Shown piece by piece: positions 27,081 through 38,054 of a stretch of 64,000 nucleotides of DNA; the stretch's first letter is position 1; each line of letters opens with the position of its first letter. A program made the position numbers and the translations under genes. The notes below the pieces were generated by a model that saw only the letters and a list, made by a program, of their open reading frames with translations, did not search any database and was not told the origin of the DNA. This DNA is from Pelomonas baiyunensis. Lineage in GTDB: Bacteria > Pseudomonadota > Gammaproteobacteria > Burkholderiales > Burkholderiaceae_C. The stretch lies in NCBI RefSeq assembly GCF_043555935.1, contig NZ_JBIGIB010000005.1, forward strand, positions 310,001 to 374,000. The letters run 5' to 3'.

Positions 27081-27506
27081 TTAGCGCTTCAGCGAATCCC
27101 GGATTTCGCGGAGCAATTGGATGTCTTCCGGCGTCGGGGGCGGCTCGGCGGGGGCGGCCGGCGCGGCGTCCGGTGCGCGCTTCAGGCGGTTGATCTGCTT
27201 GATCATCAGGAAGATGACGAAGGCCAGGATCATGAAGTTCAAGGACACGGTGATGAAGCTTCCGTAGGCGAGCACAGCGCCTTCCTTTTTGGCTTCTGCC
27301 AGCGTGGTGGCGGTTTGCCCGGCCAGCGGGATGAAGTAATTGCTGAAATCCAGCCCGCCGAACACCTTGCTGACCACCGGCATGATCACGTCGCCCACCA
27401 AGGAGTCGACGATCTTGCCGAACGCGCCGCCGATGATCACACCGACGGCCAAGTCGACCACGTTGCCTTTGACTGCAAATTCTTTGAATTCTGAAAAGAA
27501 GCTCAT
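27081..27506 (-). CDS. mscL: Large-conductance mechanosensitive channel
   Basis: A 141-residue inner-membrane channel that releases solutes on hypo-osmotic shock. The N-terminal amphipathic helix and first membrane segment read FFSEFKEFAVKGNVVDLAVGVIIGGAFGKIVDSLV. The second segment is FITVSLNFMILAFVIFLMIKQINRL. A C-terminal charged bundle (EDIQLLREIRDSL) closes the protein. The start at 27506 is favoured by GGGAGGAA upstream. Divergent from petA. Confidence 0.96.
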   Translation of the reverse strand: MSFFSEFKEFAVKGNVVDLAVGVIIGGAFGKIVDSLVGDVIMPVVSKVFGGLDFSNYFIPLAGQTATTLAEAKKEGAVLAYGSFITVSLNFMILAFVIFLMIKQINRLKRAPDAAPAAPAEPPPTPEDIQLLREIRDSLKR

Positions 27507-27636
27507 CCGTTCCTCCCGGTTAGCGCTATCGAAGTCCCAAATTCTGCATGTTCGCGCCAAGCTGCGAGGGGTTGAAGGCGGGTAAACCTGTGTCCAGCCG
27601 TACGCGGGACCGGGCTGCCCGCCGATTGGCGTCCGC

Positions 27637-27642
27637 TAGAAT
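27637..27642 (+). promoter_or_regulatory. Candidate -10 box of the petABC operon
   Basis: TAGAAT lies in the 177-bp divergent gap between mscL and petA, 42 bp before the petA ATG. The -35 region is not convincing. AGAGGA at about 27672 is the ribosome-binding site. Confidence 0.4.
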
Positions 27643-27683
27643 CCCGAGTTGCCCCTGATCAGAAGTCTCTTTAGAGGACCCTC

Positions 27684-28280
27684 ATGAGTGACCAGCAAGT
27701 GGACCAAGGCAAGCGTACCTGGTTGATTGCAACCGGCTGCGCTGGCGCCGTGGGCGGTGTCGCGACCGCTGTGCCTTTCGTCAGCACGTTTGCGCCGAGC
27801 GAGCGCGCCAAGGCTGCCGGCGCCCCCGTCGAGGTCGACATCTCCGGCATCAAGCCCGGTGAAAAGCTCACCGTCGAATGGCGCGGCAAGCCCGTGTGGA
27901 TCGTCCGTCGGACGGCCGAGCAGGTCGAGGCCCTCAAGAAGAACGACGCCCAGCTGGCCGATCCGAATTCCGATCGCAAGGCGTACCCGACGCCGGATTA
28001 CGCCAAGAACGGTCACCGCTCGATCAAGCCCGAGTATTTCGTGGCGGTGGGTATTTGCTCTCACCTCGGTTGCTCGCCCAGCGACAAGTTCGCTTCGGGC
28101 CCGCAGCCGTCGCTGCCGGACGACTGGACGGGCGGCTTCCTGTGCCCTTGCCACGGCTCCACGTTCGACATGGCTGGCCGTGTGTTCAAGAACAAGCCCG
28201 CGCCGGACAACCTCGAAGTGCCCCCCCACATGTATCTCTCCGACGCCAAGCTGCTGATCGGCGAGGACAAGAAGGCCTAA
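27684..28280 (+). CDS. petA: Ubiquinol-cytochrome c reductase, Rieske iron-sulfur subunit
   Basis: A 198-residue subunit of the bc1 complex. A membrane anchor at the N-terminus (WLIATGCAGAVGGVATAVPFV) precedes the [2Fe-2S] domain. Cluster ligands are in CSHLGC (about residue 120) and CPCHGS (about residue 155). Family knowledge: such Rieske proteins are often exported by Tat, whose genes lie at 16.2-17.9 kb. First gene of petABC, 18 bp from petB. Confidence 0.97.
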   Translation: MSDQQVDQGKRTWLIATGCAGAVGGVATAVPFVSTFAPSERAKAAGAPVEVDISGIKPGEKLTVEWRGKPVWIVRRTAEQVEALKKNDAQLADPNSDRKAYPTPDYAKNGHRSIKPEYFVAVGICSHLGCSPSDKFASGPQPSLPDDWTGGFLCPCHGSTFDMAGRVFKNKPAPDNLEVPPHMYLSDAKLLIGEDKKA

Positions 28281-28298
28281 CAGGAAACGGGACGAGAC

Positions 28299-29705
28299 AT
28301 GGCTGAATTCAAAGAAGCTCCCGCAGGCGCCTCGGTTGGCGTGAAGACCATGACCTGGTTGGAGAACCGGTTCCCGACCGCGTTCGACGCCTACAAGGTC
28401 CACATGTCGGAGTACTACGCGCCGAAGAATTTCAACTGGTGGTACATCTTCGGTTCGCTGGCCCTGTTGGTGCTGGTGATCCAGATCGTCACCGGCATCT
28501 TCCTGGTGATGCACTACAAGCCGGACGCCGCCCTCGCATTCGCGTCGGTGGAGTACATCATGCGTGATGTGCCCTGGGGCTGGCTGATCCGCTACATGCA
28601 CAGCACGGGTGCGTCGGCGTTCTTCGTCGTCGTTTACCTGCACATGTTCCGTGGCCTTATCTACGGCAGCTACCGCAAGCCGCGCGAACTGGTCTGGATC
28701 TTTGGCTGCGCGATCTTCCTGTGCCTGATGGCTGAAGCCTTCATGGGCTACCTGCTGCCCTGGGGCCAGATGTCTTACTGGGGTGCTCAGGTGATCGTGA
28801 ACCTGTTCGCCGCGGTGCCGTTTGTCGGTCCGGATCTGGCACTGATGATCCGCGGCGACTACGTGGTGGGCGACGCCACGCTGAACCGCTTCTTCAGCTT
28901 CCACGTCATCGCCGTGCCGCTGGTGCTGTTGGGTCTGGTGGTGGCGCACTTGCTGGCGCTGCACGATGTGGGTTCGAACAACCCGGACGGCGTCGAGATC
29001 AAGAAGGGCCCGAAGAACGCGCAAGGCAAGCCGCTGGACGGCGTGCCGTTCCACCCGTTCTACACGGTGCACGACATCTACGGCGTGTGCCTGTTCCTGA
29101 TGGTGTTCACTGCCATCATCTTCTTCGCACCGGAGCTGGGTGGCTACTTCCTGGAGTACAACAACTTTATCCCGGCCGACCCGCTGAAGACGCCGGCGCA
29201 CATCGCCCCGGTGTGGTACTTCACGCCGTTCTACTCGATGCTGCGTGCGACGACCGACGTGATGGTCAACGTGCTGTGCGGCGTGATCGGTCTGGCGGCC
29301 GTGGTGAGCTTCCTCAAGGGCAAGTTCGGTGGTGGCGCCAAGATTGCGCTGCTGGTGGCGGCTGCAGGGCTGATCTTCCTGCTCAAGGTGTTCGACGCGA
29401 AGTTCTGGGGCGTCGTCGTCATGGGCGGCGCGGTCGTGATCCTGTTCTTCCTGCCCTGGCTGGACCACAGCCCGGTCAAGTCGATCCGTTATCGCCCGGA
29501 ATGGCACAAGTACGTGTACGCCGTGTTTGTCGTGTTCTTCCTGTGGCTGGGCTACCTGGGCATCCAGCCGCCCAGCGACATGGGCACCCTGGTGGCGCAG
29601 GTCGGCACCCTGTTCTACTTCGGCTTCTTCCTGCTGATGCCCTGGTGGAGCCGACTGGGCACGCCCAAGGCAGTGCCTGATCGTGTGACTTTCCACGCCC
29701 ACTGA
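28299..29705 (+). CDS. petB: Ubiquinol-cytochrome c reductase, cytochrome b subunit
   Basis: A 468-residue integral membrane protein with eight or more helices. Haem-ligand histidines are in RYMHSTGASAFFVVVYLHMFRGL and RFFSFHVIAVPLVLLGLVVAHLLALH. The quinol-site PEWHKY-like motif appears as RPEWHKY near the C-terminus, and PADPLKTPAHIAPVWYF is the conserved Qo loop region. It is the long form usual in betaproteobacteria. Base composition of pet genes is somewhat less GC-rich than the window average, as in highly expressed genes. Confidence 0.97.
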   Translation: MAEFKEAPAGASVGVKTMTWLENRFPTAFDAYKVHMSEYYAPKNFNWWYIFGSLALLVLVIQIVTGIFLVMHYKPDAALAFASVEYIMRDVPWGWLIRYMHSTGASAFFVVVYLHMFRGLIYGSYRKPRELVWIFGCAIFLCLMAEAFMGYLLPWGQMSYWGAQVIVNLFAAVPFVGPDLALMIRGDYVVGDATLNRFFSFHVIAVPLVLLGLVVAHLLALHDVGSNNPDGVEIKKGPKNAQGKPLDGVPFHPFYTVHDIYGVCLFLMVFTAIIFFAPELGGYFLEYNNFIPADPLKTPAHIAPVWYFTPFYSMLRATTDVMVNVLCGVIGLAAVVSFLKGKFGGGAKIALLVAAAGLIFLLKVFDAKFWGVVVMGGAVVILFFLPWLDHSPVKSIRYRPEWHKYVYAVFVVFFLWLGYLGIQPPSDMGTLVAQVGTLFYFGFFLLMPWWSRLGTPKAVPDRVTFHAH

Positions 29706-29725
29706 GCCGCGGAGACAGAACAGAT

Positions 29726-30496
29726 ATGAAAAAGCTGATCGCCATCCTGCTGGCCTCGTTGAGCCTGGTCGGTGCTGCCAACGCGTCCAGCGGCGGTATC
29801 GAATGGGACAAGTTCCCCAAGGAAAAGATGTCGGACATGGCGGCGCTGCAAAACGGCGCCAAGCTGTTCGTCAACTACTGCCTGAACTGCCACGCCGCGG
29901 CTTTCATGCGCTACAACCGCATGCGCGACATCGGCCTGACCGAAGCCGACATCAAGAACAACCTGCTGTTCGCCGCCGACAAGGTTGGTGAGACCATGAA
30001 GGTGAGCATCGATGCCAAGGACGCCAAGGCCTGGTTCGGTGCGAACCCCCCGGACCTGACCGTGATCGCCCGCTCGCGGGCCGACGGTTCCAAGGGCTCG
30101 GGTGCAGACTATCTGTACACCTACATGCGCAGCTTCTATCGCGACGACACGAAGGCGACCGGTTGGAACAACCGGGCGTTCCCGAGCGTGGCGATGCCGC
30201 ATGTGCTGTGGGAGCTTCAAGGCCAGCGCACAGTCAAGTTCGACGAAGTCGCCGACCCGCACGACCACGAAAAGAAGGTGCACGTGTTCGCAGGTTACGA
30301 GCAAGTCTCGGCCGGAAAGTTGACAGAGCGCCAATACGACGATGCAGTGGCCGACCTGGTGGCCTACCTGCAGTGGATGGGTGAGCCGGCGCAGGCCCAG
30401 CGCTTCCAACTGGGTGTGGTCGTGCTGATTTTCCTGCTGTGCCTGACCGTCTTCGCCTGGCGCTTGAATGCGTCGTACTGGAAGGACGTGAAGTAA
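29726..30496 (+). CDS. petC: Ubiquinol-cytochrome c reductase, cytochrome c1 subunit
   Basis: A 256-residue c-type cytochrome with a signal peptide (MKKLIAILLASLSLVGAANA) and haem-binding CLNCHAAAFMRYNRM. The distal Met ligand is probably in FPSVAMPHVLW, and a C-terminal membrane anchor reads LGVVVLIFLLCLTVFAWRLNASYWKDVK. It passes electrons from the Rieske centre to soluble cytochrome c. It completes petABC and is followed by a terminator. Confidence 0.97.
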   Translation: MKKLIAILLASLSLVGAANASSGGIEWDKFPKEKMSDMAALQNGAKLFVNYCLNCHAAAFMRYNRMRDIGLTEADIKNNLLFAADKVGETMKVSIDAKDAKAWFGANPPDLTVIARSRADGSKGSGADYLYTYMRSFYRDDTKATGWNNRAFPSVAMPHVLWELQGQRTVKFDEVADPHDHEKKVHVFAGYEQVSAGKLTERQYDDAVADLVAYLQWMGEPAQAQRFQLGVVVLIFLLCLTVFAWRLNASYWKDVK

Positions 30497-30534
30497 CCGT
30501 GCAAGTTCCGGCGTCGCGTTCGCGATGCCGAATC

Positions 30535-30577
30535 ACGCAGTGGGGCGCGCTGACGGCCACCCACTGCGTTTGCTTTT
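30535..30577 (+). terminator. Rho-independent terminator after petC
   Basis: A perfect 10-bp stem (30535-30544 with 30560-30569), a 15-base loop and a T-rich tail (TTGCTTTTTC) lie 38 bp after the petC stop. It separates petABC from sspAB. Confidence 0.75.
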
Positions 30578-30635
30578 TCAGCGCGACCCACGTGTCGCGC
30601 GTTTTTGATTGATTGACCCCTCGGGAGCCCAAGCC

Positions 30636-31253
30636 ATGATGGTCCTTTACTCCGGTACCACCGACCCCTACTCGCACCGCTGCCGGTTCGTGCTGTTCGA
30701 GAAAGGCATGGACTTCGAAATCCGCGACGTCGACCTGTTCGCGAAGCCCGAAGACATCGCTCTGATGAACCCGTACAACGAGGTGCCCATCCTCGTTGAG
30801 CGCGATCTCATCCTGTACGAGTCGCACATCATCAACGAGTACATCGACGAGCGCTTCCCGCATCCGCAGTTGATGCCCGGCGACCCGGTGGCCCGTGCCC
30901 GTGTGCGCTTGTTCCTGCTGAACTTCGAGAAGGAGTTGTTCGCTCACGTGAACGTGCTGGAAGGCCGCGGCATGACGACCAAGGCGACGGACAAGCAGTT
31001 GGAGAAGGCCCGCGCCCAAATCCGCGATCGCCTGACGCAACTCGCGCCCATCTTCCTGAAGAACAAGTACATGCTGGGCGACGACTTCTCGATGCTCGAC
31101 GTGGCCATCGCCCCGCTGCTGTGGCGCCTGGACTACTACGGCATCGACATGTCCAAGAATGCGCTGCCGCTGCTGAAGTACGCCGAGCGAATCTTCAGCC
31201 GCCCGGCGTACATCGAGGCGCTGACGCCCTCGGAAAAGGTGATGCGCCGCTGA
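30636..31253 (+). CDS. sspA: Stringent starvation protein A (GST fold)
   Basis: A 205-residue protein with glutathione-S-transferase fold. The N-terminal thioredoxin-like part begins MMVLYSGTTDPYSHRCRFVLFEKGMDFEIRDVD. NPYNEVPILVERDLILYESHIINEYIDERFPHP contains the conserved cis-Pro and Glu-Ser turn. PHPQLMP is the surface patch needed in E. coli SspA for action on RNA polymerase. The start is ATG 30636 (an adjacent ATG at 30639 is equally possible). It is paired with sspB, as usual after petABC in this group. Confidence 0.95.
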   Translation: MMVLYSGTTDPYSHRCRFVLFEKGMDFEIRDVDLFAKPEDIALMNPYNEVPILVERDLILYESHIINEYIDERFPHPQLMPGDPVARARVRLFLLNFEKELFAHVNVLEGRGMTTKATDKQLEKARAQIRDRLTQLAPIFLKNKYMLGDDFSMLDVAIAPLLWRLDYYGIDMSKNALPLLKYAERIFSRPAYIEALTPSEKVMRR

Positions 31254-31750
31254 TGGACGCCACCTCGGCTTCTGGGGGCTCGGCGGGTGGCACGTCCACC
31301 CGCCCTTACCTGATCCGTGCGCTGCACGATTGGTGCACCGACAACGGATTCACGCCCTACATCGCGGTGCACGTTGACCGCTCGGTGCAGGTGCCGATGG
31401 AGTACGTCTCGAACAACGAAATCGTGCTGAACATCGGTTTCGATGCGACGAGTGGTCTCGAGTTGGGCAACGAATTCGTCCAGTTCAAGGCGCGATTCGG
31501 TGGGGTGGCGCGCGAGATCGTGGTGCCCGTGGATCACGTGGTGGCCATTTACGCTCGCGAGAACGGGCAAGGCATGGCCTTCCCCGCGCCGGAGCCCGTG
31601 ACCGATGCGGCGGAGCCGGCGGCAGCGCCTGCACCCGTCAAAGCCGGGCTTCGCCTCGCGCCGGAGCGCCCGACCGAAGGTGAGAATGAGCCGCCGCCCG
31701 AGCCGCCCAGCACCGGTGGCGCTCGTCCTTCGCTGAAACGGGTCAAATGA
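31253..31750 (+). CDS. sspB: ClpXP protease specificity-enhancing factor
   Basis: A 165-residue adaptor. The folded domain TRPYLIRALHDWCTDNGFTPYIAVHVD...EYVSNNEIVLNIGFDATSGLELGNEFVQFKARFGGVAREIVVPVDHVVAIYARENGQGMAF binds ssrA-tagged proteins. A long flexible tail leads to the C-terminal basic motif RPSLKRVK, which docks on ClpX. The start overlaps the sspA stop by one base (TGATG). A 16-residue Ser/Gly/Thr-rich N-terminal extension is somewhat longer than usual. Confidence 0.94.
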   Translation: MDATSASGGSAGGTSTRPYLIRALHDWCTDNGFTPYIAVHVDRSVQVPMEYVSNNEIVLNIGFDATSGLELGNEFVQFKARFGGVAREIVVPVDHVVAIYARENGQGMAFPAPEPVTDAAEPAAAPAPVKAGLRLAPERPTEGENEPPPEPPSTGGARPSLKRVK

Positions 31751-31761
31751 CCGCCTAGAAT
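31733..31761 (+). promoter_or_regulatory. Candidate promoter of tRNA-Thr
   Basis: CTGAAA (31733-31738) and TAGAAT (31756-31761) are 17 bp apart, overlapping the end of sspB. Transcription would begin around 31768, a few bases before the mature tRNA. Confidence 0.4.
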
Positions 31762-31775
31762 GCGGCGCCAATGAC

Positions 31776-31851
31776 GCCGGCTTAGCTCAGTTGGTAGAGC
31801 AACCGCCTTGTAAGCGGTAGGTCATCAGTTCGAATCCGATAGCCGGCACCA
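31776..31851 (+). tRNA. tRNA-Thr (anticodon UGU)
   Basis: A 76-base cloverleaf. The acceptor stem GCCGGCT pairs with AGCCGGC, and the D-arm region is TTAGCTCAGTTGGTAGAGC. The anticodon stem ACCGC/GCGGT encloses the loop CTTGTAA with anticodon TGT. The variable loop is TAGGTC, the T-arm contains GTTCGAATC, and the CCA end is encoded. It reads ACA and related threonine codons. Confidence 0.97.
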
Positions 31852-31856
31852 AACGA

Positions 31857-31886
31857 AACCCGCTGCACTGCGCAGCGGGTTTTTTC
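31857..31886 (+). terminator. Rho-independent terminator after tRNA-Thr
   Basis: A perfect 9-bp stem (31858-31866 with 31872-31880), a 5-base loop and a run of T follow the tRNA by six bases. The start of the T-run overlaps the 3' end of the convergent dciA-like gene. Confidence 0.85.
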
Positions 31887-32220
31887 ATGCCTGCTTCAGT
31901 TTGATTCGCATGCGCTGCGGATAGCCGGCCTGGTTCAGTGCCGACTCGAGCCGCGGCAGCAGTTGCCGCAGCTTGGCTGCCACGGCCGCGTTGGCGACGA
32001 GCACGGTCCAGCACTCCTCGTCCAAGGGGCCTGCTTCGATGTGTGGCGACAGCGTGCCGGGCATGGCCCGACGAATCAGCGCCAGCCGCCGTTCCGACGC
32101 TTGCAAGCGTTCAGTCAAGGCCCGCAGACCGGCGTGCGATTGCAGTGCCTGCGACAGCGGCGTTGGGGCGGGCACGCTGGTCCGCACACGTGCGGGCAAA
32201 AAATTGGGTCCTGACGCCAT
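31885..32220 (-). CDS. DUF721-family protein (DciA-like)
   Basis: A 111-residue protein with the DUF721 pattern: LTERLQASERRLALIRRAMPGTLSPHIEAGPLDEECWTVLVANAAVAAKLRQLLPRLESALNQAGYPQRMRIKLK. DUF721 includes DciA, the ancestral loader of replicative helicase DnaB. Location divergent from secA is a classical position for this gene. The start at 32220 is chosen because the conserved part begins there and upstream sequence overlaps the secA promoter region. Confidence 0.85.
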   Translation of the reverse strand: MASGPNFLPARVRTSVPAPTPLSQALQSHAGLRALTERLQASERRLALIRRAMPGTLSPHIEAGPLDEECWTVLVANAAVAAKLRQLLPRLESALNQAGYPQRMRIKLKQA

Positions 32221-32383
32221 GCCGTCAGTGTAATGAGCCCCCCGGAAAGGCTCACGGGAGGCGCTGCTAAACTGCCCGGCTTTGCGCATCAGGGCAATAC
32301 CTGCCTTGCGATGTTGCGCAACGTCCTCAGATTCCAGCGTCCGAGCCGCCCGGCTCACGTCGACCGTACCACTCCTTCGCAGC

Positions 32384-35128
<2,745 letters not shown>

Positions 35129-35153
35129 TCGGCTGAGCCTCGGGCCGGCCGCG

Positions 35154-35177
35154 CGGTGTCGTGGCAGGCCGACACCG
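35154..35177 (+). terminator. Possible secA 3' hairpin
   Basis: A perfect 8-bp stem (35154-35161 with 35170-35177) and an 8-base loop lie 25 bp after the secA stop. No T-run follows, so it may be a Rho-dependent or mRNA-stabilising structure and not an intrinsic terminator. Confidence 0.35.
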
Positions 35178-35290
35178 CCTGCCCTGAAGCCCGCAGTCGG
35201 GGGATGGCGCCGCAGGCTGCACCCCCCTAGAGTGAAGTCCTCAGGTCGAACTTCGCCCTGAACCTACAAATACGTCAGTTGGGAAGACCA

Positions 35291-35794
35291 ATGAAAAAGC
35301 TGCTGAGCGCTCTGGCGCTGTTCACCTCGCTCGCCATGGGCGGCGCCCAAGCGGGCGTGCTGCCGGTGCTGACGGCCACGGGCCTGCAAGACGCCACCGG
35401 TGGTTGGGGCACATCTTTCACCAAGACGGCGGACTTCACGCTGGATGCCAACACCTGGGTGGGCGGTTCGCTGTTCACGGTGGGCGCCCTGGGTGGCTCG
35501 CCGTTCGTGGATGTGCAGTCGGTCTTGCTGAAGCAGGGCAATGTCCAGATCAACTGGACGGAGACCTTGGGCATTGATTGGAGCCAGTTCGACGGCGTCG
35601 AGCAGTGGGCCATGCCGACCGTGAATCTGTCGGCCGGTCAGTGGACCCTCGTCGTGACGGGTGTGACCTATGCGGACAAGCTGGGCGATGGAGTTCAGGC
35701 TTCGGTCGAACTGCCGGAACCCCAGTCCTTGGCCTTGGCTGCTTTGGCTCTGGCTGGCGTTGGCGCGACCCGCCTGCGTCGTCGCGCTGACTGA
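35291..35794 (+). CDS. PEP-CTERM sorting-domain protein (FxDxA-like)
   Basis: A 167-residue exported protein with a signal peptide (MKKLLSALALFTSLAMGGAQA), a body of about 120 residues containing FTKTADFTLDANTWVGGSLFTVGALGG, and the C-terminal PEP-CTERM tail LPEPQSLALAALALAGVGATRLRRR (Pro-Glu-Pro, hydrophobic helix, Arg cluster). Family knowledge: the tail is processed by an exosortase, not encoded in this window, and such proteins go to the cell surface or exopolysaccharide. It resembles the small FxDxA group. GGGAAGACCA before the ATG is a weak ribosome-binding site. Confidence 0.88.
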   Translation: MKKLLSALALFTSLAMGGAQAGVLPVLTATGLQDATGGWGTSFTKTADFTLDANTWVGGSLFTVGALGGSPFVDVQSVLLKQGNVQINWTETLGIDWSQFDGVEQWAMPTVNLSAGQWTLVVTGVTYADKLGDGVQASVELPEPQSLALAALALAGVGATRLRRRAD

Positions 35795-35827
35795 GCTTTG
35801 CGTCCCCGCTGCATCACAGGATTGATC

Positions 35828-36538
35828 ATGAAGTACGCAGTTTTTGCCGCCGGTGTTTTGGCCCTCGCCCTGTCGCCCGCGTCCGCGGCGACGGTGGATG
35901 TGCAGTTTGGCGGTCTGGATAACGCTGCCATCAAGCTCAGCGCGAAGGACTTGAACCTGGGCGCGGGGCCCGTTGTGTCGAATTTCGCCACGTCAGCCCT
36001 CAGCTACTCGTATGTGGGCGGTGCGAGCTTCCTGGCGTTTTGCATCGAGCCGGAGCAGAGCAATGGGCGCGCAGGCGTCTCGTTGACTTATACAGTGGAC
36101 AGCTTCACTGGCACGCAATCCAAGCTGCTGCAAGGTCTGTACTCCACGGAGTACGCCAAGCTGGCCAGCTACACCGACAAGGCGGCCTTCCAAGTTGCGG
36201 TGTGGGAAATCGTGCGCGAGACCTCGGGCACGTTGAACGCCGCCGACGGTAAGTTTTTCTTGATGGGCACCAGCAATCAGCTGAACTCCCAGTCTGAGCA
36301 AGACGCCGTGGCCAATTTGGCCAACAGTTTCCTGGCTGCTGCGGCCGGCTACACCGGTGCTGCGCAGTACGGCCTGGTCAAGCTGACGAACGCGACCCGG
36401 CAGGATCTGATCACAGCCACGCCTCTGGCCGCTGTCACGCCCAACGTCACTCCGGTTCCGGAACCCGAAACCTACGCCCTGCTGCTGGCCGGTTTGGGTG
36501 TGGTGGGCTTGAAGGCCCGTCGCCGTTCGGCGCGCTGA
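35828..36538 (+). CDS. PEP-CTERM protein with candidate thioester domain
   Basis: A 236-residue exported protein: signal peptide (MKYAVFAAGVLALALSPASA), a body, and the PEP-CTERM tail VPEPETYALLLAGLGVVGLKARRR. Within the body Cys72 in FLAFCIEPEQ and Gln122 in AAFQVAVWEIV match the two short motifs of Cys-Gln thioester domains (aromatic-Cys and hydrophobic-Gln-x-Ala-hydrophobic-Trp). In Gram-positive adhesins these form an internal thioester that binds host or surface amines. It starts 33 bp after the preceding PEP-CTERM gene and is probably co-transcribed with it. Confidence 0.85.
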   Translation: MKYAVFAAGVLALALSPASAATVDVQFGGLDNAAIKLSAKDLNLGAGPVVSNFATSALSYSYVGGASFLAFCIEPEQSNGRAGVSLTYTVDSFTGTQSKLLQGLYSTEYAKLASYTDKAAFQVAVWEIVRETSGTLNAADGKFFLMGTSNQLNSQSEQDAVANLANSFLAAAAGYTGAAQYGLVKLTNATRQDLITATPLAAVTPNVTPVPEPETYALLLAGLGVVGLKARRRSAR

Positions 36539-36561
36539 ACGCCAGCCTTCGGGCTGCAACG

Positions 36562-36592
36562 AAAGGCTCCTTCGGGAGCCTTTTGTTTTTTC
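36562..36592 (+). terminator. Rho-independent terminator after the PEP-CTERM pair
   Basis: A perfect 9-bp stem (36562-36570 with 36575-36583) closed by a TTCG loop is followed by TGTTTTTTT. It lies 23 bp after the second PEP-CTERM gene and separates it from argJ. Confidence 0.9.
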
Positions 36593-36638
36593 TGGCCGCC
36601 CACCCGGAGGAGGCGGCGCTGCGGTGCGGGTCGCTTCC

Positions 36639-36644
36639 TACAAT
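36639..36644 (+). promoter_or_regulatory. Candidate -10 box of argJ
   Basis: TACAAT is five-sixths of the sigma-70 -10 consensus and lies 35 bp upstream of the argJ ATG, just after the terminator. The -35 region is GC-rich and unconvincing. Confidence 0.4.
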
Positions 36645-36679
36645 CCGCGCGCTGTTTTGTCCCATTTTTTGATCGCGCC

Positions 36680-37909
36680 ATGCCCGTCAACCTGTCTGCC
36701 CCCGATCCTTCCACCCTGTTGCCCGTGCCGGGCGTGCGCCTTGGCGTGACGATGGCCGGCGTGCGCAAGGCCAACCGGCGGGACCTGACCGTCATTGCGC
36801 TCGACGACGGCGCTGCCGTGGCCGGGGTGTTCACCACCAACCGCTTCTGCGCCGCGCCGGTGCAGCTGTGCCGCGCGCATCTGGCCGGCGGCTCGGCGGT
36901 GCGCGCGTTGCTGATCAACACCGGCAATGCCAACGCCGGCACGGGGGCCGACGGCCTGGCGCGGGCCCGCCAAACCTGCGAGGCCCTGGCCGGCCTGATG
37001 GGCTGCGCGCCCGAGCAGATCCTGCCGTTCTCCACCGGTGTGATCATGGAAACCCTGCCGGTGGACCGCATCACCGCCGGCCTGCCGGCCGCACTTGCTG
37101 CCCTGCAGAGCAACGCCTGGGGCGAAGCCGCCGCCGGCATCATGACCACCGACACCTTGCCCAAGGCTGCCTCGCGCCGCATCGAGATCGGCGGCGTGCC
37201 GGTCACGCTGACGGGCATCTCCAAGGGCGCCGGCATGATCCGGCCGAACATGGCCACGATGCTGGGCTTCATCGCCACCGATGCGCGCATCGCCCCGGCC
37301 CTGTTGCAGCCCCTGGTGAAGGAAGCGGCCGATGCGTCGTTCAACCGCATCACCATCGATGGTGATACCTCCACCAACGACTGCTTCATGCTGATCGCGA
37401 GCCGACAGGCCGCGCACGCCGAGATCACCTCGCTGGACAGCGCCGAGGCCCAGGCCCTGCGCACCGCGCTGATTTCGCTGGCGCAGGAACTGGCCCAGGC
37501 CATCGTGCGCGACGGCGAGGGCGCGACCAAGTTCATTGCCATCACGATCGAAGGCGGCCGCACCGAGGCCGAATGCCAGCTGGCGGCCTACGCCATTGCG
37601 CACTCGCCGCTGGTCAAGACCGCGTTCTTCGCCAGCGACCCGAACCTGGGCCGCATCCTGGCCGCCGTGGGCTATGCCGGCATCACCGACCTGGACCAGG
37701 GCTTGATCGACCTGGACCTGGACGACGTGGCCGTGGTGCGCCAGGGCGGCCGCCTGCCCAGCTACCGCGAAGAAGAGGGCCAGCGCGTGATGAAGCAGGC
37801 CGAGATCACCATCCGCGTGGGCCTGAACCGCGGTACGGCCAGTGCCACGGTCTGGACCTGCGACCTGAGCCACGACTACGTCAGCATCAACGCCGACTAC
37901 CGCAGCTGA
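36680..37909 (+). CDS. argJ: Bifunctional glutamate N-acetyltransferase / ornithine acetyltransferase
   Basis: A 409-residue precursor of the ArgJ family, which recycles acetyl groups from N-acetylornithine to glutamate in arginine synthesis. The self-cleavage site Ala-Thr is in MIRPNMATMLGFIATDARI near residue 190, with the new N-terminal Thr as nucleophile. TTDTLPKAASRRIEIGG and FNRITIDGDTSTNDC are also conserved. With ArgB (10272) it belongs to the cyclic arginine route. Confidence 0.96.
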   Translation: MPVNLSAPDPSTLLPVPGVRLGVTMAGVRKANRRDLTVIALDDGAAVAGVFTTNRFCAAPVQLCRAHLAGGSAVRALLINTGNANAGTGADGLARARQTCEALAGLMGCAPEQILPFSTGVIMETLPVDRITAGLPAALAALQSNAWGEAAAGIMTTDTLPKAASRRIEIGGVPVTLTGISKGAGMIRPNMATMLGFIATDARIAPALLQPLVKEAADASFNRITIDGDTSTNDCFMLIASRQAAHAEITSLDSAEAQALRTALISLAQELAQAIVRDGEGATKFIAITIEGGRTEAECQLAAYAIAHSPLVKTAFFASDPNLGRILAAVGYAGITDLDQGLIDLDLDDVAVVRQGGRLPSYREEEGQRVMKQAEITIRVGLNRGTASATVWTCDLSHDYVSINADYRS

Positions 37910-38054
37910 GCCTGCGCGCGGGTGCAGCACGCGGCCAACGAGGCGCCCCGCGGCCGGTGCCGGCGGGGCGGCTGGGTGAAACCCTGCGTGACCATCGGCG
38001 CGCCGTGAGGTGGCCCTGACAATGCGCGCCATCAAAAAACGTGGACGCTGTGTC

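Noticed and set aside
27636..29702. A 688-codon minus-strand open frame opposite petA-petB
   Set aside because: The petAB reading is unambiguous (Rieske and haem motifs). The antisense frame is His/Gln/Arg-rich with no family.
35204..35221. TGGCGCCGCAGGCTGCA as a sigma-54 promoter for the first PEP-CTERM pair
   Set aside because: The GG-to-GC distance is one base too long, and this spacing is strict for sigma-54.
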